A DNA stretch of 62,000 nt from positions 2,059,788-2,121,787 of the forward strand of contig CAJNDS010002190.1 of assembly GCA_905221605.1 (NCBI GenBank), given 5' to 3'. Positions 51,668 through 58,800 of this stretch are shown here, in pieces. Source of the DNA: Symbiodinium natans (taxonomy: Eukaryota; Sar; Dinophyceae; Suessiales; Symbiodiniaceae). A model generated the notes under the pieces. It was not told the origin of the DNA. It made no database searches and saw nothing but the letters and a program-made list of their open reading frames with translations. The number at the start of each line of letters is the position of its first letter. The stretch's first letter is position 1. The position numbers were made by a program, and so were the translations under genes.

Positions 51668-52285
51668 ATGGCTCGTGGTGTGTGGGTCGTCGCCTTCGGC
51701 TGCATGTGCCTGTGGGCGCTGAGTGGCCACAACTTCGTGAACGGGCCAGCCACGCAGGCTCGTGAGGTCTCCGTGGCTGTAGCTTCGGAGATGGAGATGC
51801 CAGCTGAAAGGCCCGGCTACTACCCAGTGGGCAACGCAAAGAGGACGGCACCCTATGGTGAGCGTGACCCTCTGCCCGAGGGTTACGGCATCCGCACTGG
51901 CCTGTCGGACCTTCTGAAGCCGCTGAATGCCGAGGCGGGCGTCGTGGCCAAGGAGGACAGCATCCCCACCGTGCTCGTGATGGTTCCTTGACCTGCGCTT
52001 TGCCATACTTGCTTTTTTCTCGAGCCTAGGCCTAGGCATGCAATGACCACAGCCAATTGATCTCAAGCCTCCAGCACACCTCAGGTTTTCGGCATCGTTA
52101 TGCTGTTCTTGTTCTACCTGCTTCTCCTTCTGCTCGACAACCAGTCCGTGCTGTTGCCGCCCGAGGACGAGTTCGACGAATACGTGGCTCGGCTTAGCAG
52201 CGTTTTCTCCTGGCTTGTCTTGGGGGTATATCTTTTCGTTGTTGGCCAAGGTGGCAAATTTCCTCCCATACTTCTTCTTCGGTGA
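51668..52285 (+). CDS. psbH: PsbH, nucleus-encoded, copy 3 (altered C-terminus)
   Basis: Exons 51668-51982 and 52085-52285. Identical to the others through the membrane helix and SVLLPPEDEFDEYVARLSS. Then one extra base (AGCGTTTTCTCC for AGCATTTCTCC) shifts the frame, giving VFSWLVLGVYLFVVGQGG and a basic tail to a stop at 52285. The tail has a second hydrophobic stretch. The core PsbH part is unaffected, so it may still be functional. Confidence 0.85.
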
Positions 52286-52622
52286 GAAGTGAGCATGCTT
52301 TCGCATTTTCCCATCTGAAAGCACACCCGATGTCACGGCAAAGCCATGTTCGTCACGTCGCCAGTGGACTCGACGATTAAAAGACGCGCTTCCCGGTATC
52401 CGAGTAGTGTTGAAGCTTCTAAGAGGGGAATGGGAAGTTGTCTTCTATTGCCAACTGGTGTAACTTAGTTCATGGTCTTTGTTGTGAGCAAGCCTTTCAA
52501 GAATTCGGAAGTAAAGTCGCTAGGATTTGGATGTTCGCTGTGTCTGCGGCCAACCTGGTTTGCAAGGGACATTTTTGAGGGACGTCGCCCAAGCTCCCGC
52601 TATCGTCCTGGCGTTGCAGATC

Positions 52623-53240
52623 ATGGCTCGTGGTGTGTGGGTCGTCGCCTTCGGCTGCATGTGCCTGTGGGCGCTGAGTGGCCACAACTTCGTGAACGGG
52701 CCAGCCACGCAGGCTCGTGAGGTCTCCGTGGCTGTAGCTTCGGAGATGGAGATGCCAGCTGAAAGGCCCGGCTACTACCCAGTGGGCAACGCAAAGAGGA
52801 CGGCACCCTATGGTGAGCGTGACCCTCTGCCCGAGGGTTACGGCATCCGCACTGGCCTGTCGGACCTTCTGAAGCCGCTGAATGCCGAGGCGGGTGTCGT
52901 GGCCAAGGAGGACAGCATCCCCACCGTGCTCGTGATGGTTCCTTGACCTGCGCTTTGCCATACTTGCTTTCTTCTCGAGCCTAGGCATGCAATGCTCACA
53001 GCCAAGTGATCTCAAGCCTCCAGCACACCTCAGGTTTTCGGCATCGTTATGCTGTTCTTGTTCTACCTGCTTCTCCTTCTGCTCGACAACCAGTCCGTGC
53101 TGTTGCCGCCCGAGGACGAGTTCGACGAATATGTGGCTCGGCTTAGCAGCATTTCTCCTGGCTTGTCTTTGGGGTATATCTTTTCGTTGTTGGCCAAGGT
53201 GGCAAATTTCCTCCCATACTTCTTCTTCGGTGAGAAGTGA
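52623..53240 (+). CDS. psbH: PsbH, nucleus-encoded, copy 4 (extended C-terminus)
   Basis: Exons 52623-52937 and 53034-53240; intron 96 bp. The frame matches copies 1-2 to SISPGL, but the TAA stop is absent (GGGTATATC for GGGTAAATT), so the protein continues GYIFSLLAKVANFLPYFFFG and ends EK. Which C-terminus is ancestral cannot be told: copies 1-2 and 3-4 fall into two sequence types downstream of RLSS. Confidence 0.87.
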
Positions 53241-53362
53241 GCATGCTTTCGCATTTTCCCAACTGAAAGCACACCCGATGTCACGGCAAAGCCATGTTCG
53301 TCACGTCGCCAGCGAACTCGAAGATGAAAACAGGTTGTTGTGGGCCTTTTGTTCGCCTTAAA

Positions 53363-53473
53363 CCCTACACCCTCAACTCTAAACCTTAAACCCTAAACCC
53401 TAAACCCTAAACCCTAAACCCTAAACCCTAAACCCTAAACCCTAAACCCTAAACCCTAAACCCTAAACCCTAC
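53363..53473 (+). repeat. C-strand telomere array ending the psbH cluster
   Basis: About 14 near-perfect CCCTAAA units after a degenerate start (CCCTACACCCTCAACTCTAAA). It begins 30 bp after homology to the psbH unit ends. Confidence 0.93.
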
Positions 53474-53510
53474 CCCGTAATCATAGGCTGCGTTGCGACC
53501 TCAGCTCAGC

Positions 53511-53597
53511 CTTGTCAGCCTTGTCATGTGCAGCTTTGCAGGATTCTTTGCCTGGATGTTTCGGCTCGCAGGGGCATTTTTGGTTGTTACACTAGAG
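53511..53597 (+). other. Candidate transmembrane exon
   Basis: LVSLVMCSFAGFFAWMFRLA followed by GAFLVVTL: two hydrophobic runs separated by one Arg. C-strand array before, G-strand array after (53601-53630). Unrecognised. Confidence 0.4.
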
Positions 53598-53632
53598 GGT
53601 TCAGGGTTTAGGGTTTAGGGTTTAGGGTCTAG

Positions 53633-54719
53633 CGACGGTTCGTGGCCGCGCGGAGGTAAGCTTGTTCAGGCTGAGAAGCTCCTTAGGATGTTGGCTCGTG
53701 CGCCAGGTTCATACTCGTGCAGTTTTAATTGGCCATGCCGGACACTCCCCTAAACCGTTTCGCAGCAGTTCAGAAGTCGCGTTCCGCCACTCGGCGCAGG
53801 TGGAGAGGTGGCATGAACTCTCCAGCTTAGGGCTTGTTTGCCTCTCACAGTGGCGTCTTATTTGATTTGACCTGTGGGCAGCGGAGAGAATCAGGGGCAC
53901 AGCATTCAGGTGCAGAAGCGCAACTAAGGTGATCAGTAGCGAAGATGCTGATGATTCGGAGCTCCTGTTTCCAATGTATACCGTGTCTCGGCTGATGGAA
54001 CCAGGAGCAAAGGTACTTGGAGGTTCTTGGGATACCTCTAGCCATTATAGGTCTGCTTATAACCTATGTGGAGGACTCAAGGGGCTTATAAGAATCGGGG
54101 TTATGAGTATTCCGAACCTCCAAGTATCTGAAAGCGAATGTGCAGGCAGCGATTCCACATTTCAAGAGATAGTGGCGATGGTGCCCACGTCATGTCGAAA
54201 CCTCGAAGAGGCTCATAGGTTGAAGGGATTGCGGGCACGCCCACGCGCAAACCACAGGTTTCGCTGGATGTCTTGTTGCAGATGAAGAAGGTCCGGAGGC
54301 AACTTGGGGGATACTTGGGAATCTTTAAACTTTTTGGTGCGACTTCCCAGCACAAAAATACTGATTTCTGCGGGTTCCCCGTTCGGTAGAGGCACGAGGA
54401 GCTGTTGGACGCCGGGGTCCTGATCAAATACCGGAGTAGCCACCCGGCTCCTGCTTGGGATGCCCTGTTGGCATGTTGGGGGTTGCGTTCAAGGCTTAGG
54501 GTTTCGGGTTTCGGGTTTAGGGTTTAGGGTTTAGGCCCCAGGTCCCTAAACCCTAAACCCTAAACCCTAAACCCCAAACCCTAAACCCCAAACCCTAAAC
54601 CCCAAACCCTAAACCCTAAAACCTAAACCCGAAACCCTAAATCCTAAACCCTAAACCCTAAACCCTCAACCCTGAACCCTGAACCCTAAACCCTAAACAC
54701 TTTTTAGAGGCATCGGCAC
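53633..54719. other. Foldback, telomere arrays and weak islands
   Basis: A frame at about 53930-54012 (VISSEDADDSELLFPMYTVS...) ends GCAAAG|GTACTTGGAGG, where the GT would be the first bases of FB1 copy 13. G-strand units 54496-54534; C-strand array 54544-54701 with mixed CCCCAAA units. Other short frames unrecognised. Confidence 0.45.
54014..54127. mobile_element. Foldback element FB1, copy 13
   Basis: TACTTGGAGGTTCTTGGGAT at the left, GAGTATTCCGAACCTCCAAGTA at the right, interior GGAGGACTCAAGGGGCTTAT. Confidence 0.75.
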
Positions 54720-54788
54720 AAGAAGAGGCTGCTGGCCACCGACCTCCAGCCCCCAAGAGGGCCCAATTTGACACAGGGGCTCATACTG
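54720..54788 (+). other. Candidate exon with telomere-repeat donor
   Basis: TTTTTAGAG, then ASAQEEAAGHRPPAPKRAQF and DTGAHT, then ACTG|GTTTAGGG. C-strand array before, G-strand array directly after. Confidence 0.45.
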
Positions 54789-55821
54789 GTTTAGGGTTTA
54801 GGGTTTAGGGTCTAGAGTTTAGGGGGGCATATGTCCCTGCACCTGGTTCAAAAAAAGGGTTTAGGGTTTGGGGTTTAGGGTCTAATGTTTAGGAGTACCC
54901 CGGCCCTGGGCTATCAGGTTCCCGCAAAGGGACCGGACGAACTGACCACAGATTCTCCCATTGTTTCAGAAAGCTGCATTGACAACCTGGGCCCGTGTTG
55001 TGGAGCTTGAAGTCTTGGTAGTGCAGTGGTACCCTTTACCCTTTCTTGGGTTCAAGGTTCCCTCAAGAAGTTCACCTTCCCCAAAAACAGCGCATATTAT
55101 GTCACATAATATTCGAGGGGCTGGCTTCAAGACCACCCCCCCTTTTCCCTGTGACTGTCTGCAAGTCTGTATTTTACTGTATTTCCAAGCCTACTTGGGG
55201 CTCCGTAGATGCTCCTTTTGCTTATCTAACAGCCCTGCGAACCACCCCTTACTCGGCTCGTAAGTAAGGCTGAACATTTCAGATGCTCCTTTGTGCTTGG
55301 TGCACATAAGATGATGATGTGTGATAGGCTGAGACCTTCATGGAGAGACTAATGCCTCGAGCCTCGTGCGTGCAGCACCTGCAACACGTCCCCCTGCAAT
55401 TCCTGCAAACAAATACCCCGCCGTCAATCCGATCAAACTCCAGCCAGTCAACCCTGAAACCTGAGTGATTGGCCAATACTCAGCATTGAGGGTCCTCAAG
55501 CATGCCTATGCAGCAAGAAAGAACACCCAATTCGAGGAAAGGCGGCCTTGAAACACCAAAAGCCTCCTCGGTTTCCAATAAAAGCCAAGGAACAACCCTA
55601 AACCCCAAACCCTAAACCCTAAACCCTAAACCCATAATTCCCCCGCCCGGCTATGATTATATTCTGCTACATTATGTGTTTTGGCGCTCTGCACCCCGGC
55701 CTTCATGGCACTTCGAAACTTAGTCGAAAAGTTCCTTCAGCAAGAGCCCGGTTAGGGTTTAGGGTTCAGGGTTTAGGGTTTAGGGTTTAGGGTTTGGGGT
55801 TTAGGGTTGCAACCTCTCCAG
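54789..55821. other. Region before the ankyrin gene exons
   Basis: G-strand arrays 54789-54825, 54858-54893 and 55753-55808; short C-strand array 55597-55632. An island at 54970-55017 (TTTCAG, KAALTTWARVVELEVL, TTG|GTAGTG) is a plausible exon, perhaps N-terminal to the ankyrin gene. A repeat near 55029-55095 (CTTGGGTTCAAGGTTCCCTC) recurs at about 57000. Confidence 0.5.
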
Positions 55822-55898
55822 GCCTGGGTCGTGCGATGTTCATCTCGCACCAGTGGCTCTCGGATGACCACCCGGACCCTGACGGAGAGCAGCTGGAG
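55822..55898 (+). CDS. Ankyrin gene exon: FISHQWLS module
   Basis: CTCTCCAG, then LGRAMFISHQWLSDDHPDPD and GEQLE, then GAG|GTTGGG. Phase 0 into the next exon. Confidence 0.85.
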
Positions 55899-58800
55899 GT
55901 TGGGGATTAGGGTTTAAGGTTTAAGGGTTTAGGGTTTAGGGTAACCCTCATCCTTCTACCCTTAAATCCTTAAACCCTTAAGCTCTTAAACCCTAAACCC
56001 TATAAACCCCAAACAATTAAGTCCTCAATCCCCAAACCTCTAACGCTAGACCCTTTGCGGCTCCCGGCTTATTTCGATTGGTTGTCGAAGACGAACGTAG
56101 AGCGTAGGCTTGGTTTTGCCCTCTTTTTGGTTCCGGGTTCCCTTACTGGGGGTTTACGAAAACAAGGGAGGCATACTATGGACCCCCCAAATTTGATGAT
56201 TCCCTTGTAGAAAAGGAGCCCAATAAAGTTCTCCTAATGTCGGAAACCCCCTCATAAAGTAGCCAACCCCAAAAAAGGAACCCGTAGTACAACATGGTTG
56301 CTAGCTGCTGGCTGAGTCTGGGGCCCCGGCCGTCTCTAAGCATCGTGGGTTTAGGGTTTAGGGCTTAGGGTTTAGGGTTTAGGGCTTAGGGTTTAGGGTT
56401 TAGGGTAGCTTCGATTCCAAAAGGGTCATACCCTTGCAGGGAGACTGGTGTATTGCAAGGCAAACTTCGAATTCGGGGGGAAATGCTTGGAGGCACATCT
56501 CGGAGGCTCGCGGGTTTGTACCCGACAGGTCACTTGAAGGTTCATGGTACTTACTACCCAATTATAACTGTACTTATAACCCTACTTATAATACCCCTAA
56601 AGGGCCTTATAGGGGTTATCCCAATTATAAGTAGGGTTATAAGCCCAGTTATAATTGGTTAGTAAGTACCATGAACCTTCAAGCAGAGCATGAGGTACTG
56701 CGGGATCGGAACTGGCTGAAACGTCTTGCCCTGTTCAGCACGGCAATGCTGTTTCGTTTCAGTCAGGTGCTCCAAGCGGCGATTGGCAACATCTTGACCG
56801 GCAAGAGCTCAGTCCATGTGCCAGTCATCACGGAGATGACGCTCGGCCGCGTGCCAACGCCTACAGCGGCTGACCTGAGGGCTCAGCCACTGCATATTTG
56901 GTACGACTACTTCTCGTGCCCTCAAGGCGGTGACCTCATGGCTAAGAGCAGACGACAAGCGGCCATTGACTCCATAGCATCTTGCTTGGCGCCCTTTACC
57001 TTTTTTCGTTTGGGTTCAAGGTTCCCTTATAAAGTACTCAATCCCAAAAACGGGAACCCTTGTTATGGTTTCTGAGCTGCCAAGCCGAGTATCCCCTAGA
57101 AGCCCTCTTATGATCCCCATCACCCACCGTGCTCACCCTACTTACTAAGTAAGTACTAAGTCAAAGCAGGGTGCTGGGCTACGAAGGTCTCCTACATCTC
57201 CCGATGTGAGTACTTCGTGATCCTCTGCCCGGCTTTGGCTCACGCACAGCAGCAGTCGATGTTGGGCGAACATACTTGGGCAGAGAGAGGGTGGTGTCGC
57301 ACGGAACGACTCGCGCGGGAGCTTGCCGCAAGAGGTCGGGGGGTTCTCCGAAAGTAGGGGTACCCTTTTTTTGGGGGGGGGTTCCTTTAACAGGAGTATG
57401 TAGTATTTTGGGGTGAATAAAAAAAGATTTTCGGAAGTCCCCAGGTGATGGCTTTGCCTTCGTGATCCAGAGCTCTACTCATCAGCACTTGGTTCTGAAC
57501 GGAGTCAGGCACTTGGATGCCCCAGGCTCCGGGCAGTTCACCGTCGCATCGGACCGCACTAAGATCGGGCGGGTCATTCTTCAGATGGTGTGGAAGAAGC
57601 TTCTGTACCTCCTGGAGCAGGGCGACTTGCACAACTATCGGTTCTTGCTCAACACGCAGGCCAGGTGCTGCTTCCGCAACCTGAACACGGCACCCATCGA
57701 AAGCTTGGTACCGGCCTTTGTCCCACGAGCTGACCCATGTACAGAGCCCAAAGCATTTATCGTCGAGCATTTTCTGCATGAGAATGGGTTTCGAACACTC
57801 CGCGAGCGCGACCATGCGGGCTGGACGCCACTGTGCTATGCCGCCATGAGCGGCCGGCCAGGTCTTGTTGAAGCCCTCTTGGAGTGCAAGGCCAACTGCA
57901 ACGACAAGATTGCCAAACCTAAGCTCGAGCTGGGCTTTCCGAAGCACATGAACGTCCTCAGCTTAGCCACCCATTTTGGAAACATCGAGCCTCTCAAGGC
58001 CCTCCTTTCAGCTCGTGCCTCCGTAGGTGCCCGTGCAAGTATTCGGAGCATTGCCTTGCATTGGGCGTGCCTTTCAGATAACGTGGAAGCCTTCCGGATC
58101 CTTCGCGCGGCTGGGTCGGATGTGCGGGCCGCGATGCTTCCTGGACTGGATTCCTTTGGGGTGGCTTGTGCTGGTGGATCGTGCCACATCTTGCAGGAGT
58201 TCATCGCGCAGGAACCGAGAGTGAGCTTGCGGCACTGCCTGCATTATGCTCTGATTGTTGACGGTGCCTCCAAGCCTGTTACTCATTCGCCAAAAGCAAG
58301 CTTTTAACTTCGTGAGTTGGGATGTTTCCCCTTAGACTATCAGTCCTTGATAGGGATCATCATAGGGGGTTGCTATCATCCTTATTAAGGACTCTTAGTT
58401 TTCAACATGAGCCCTGTCCTCATGAAACGCTAGACCCTGGAAACCAGGAAGCCCTTAGTGTGGTACTCCTCCACAAATCCAATCCAAACCGAAACCTCCA
58501 AAAGATCCATAGGGATGTCTTCCCAAAATAGGCCCTCTCCCCCCCACTAAACCCACCCCCAAATTCAGGAGCCGGCAAGCCCCCAGCCCTGAACCCTAAT
58601 TCAACCCTAAACCCTAAACCCTAAACGCTCAAACCCAAGCCTGACTTTCAAGCCTGATTTTCAGACGGCACCGAGGCTCTCGCGACTCTCATCGAGGCAA
58701 GGGCGGACATCAATGAGCAGCTTCGCTGCTCGGACGCTGTTGAGATGTGTGGCAGAAACCCCACACCCTAAGCCCAAAGCCCTAAACCCTAAACCCTAAG

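Larger units (their letters stand above)
49701..53330 (+). repeat. Head-to-tail tandem array, four ~955 bp units
   Basis: Unit marker TTTTTGAGGGACGTCGCCC occurs at 49701, 50651, 51617 and 52572, giving periods of 950, 966 and 955 bp. Coding parts are almost identical; spacers differ by small indels and substitutions. The first unit has a different 5' flank, and the last runs into a C-strand telomere array (53363-53473). Tandem arrays of near-identical genes are typical of highly expressed dinoflagellate genes. Confidence 0.95.
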
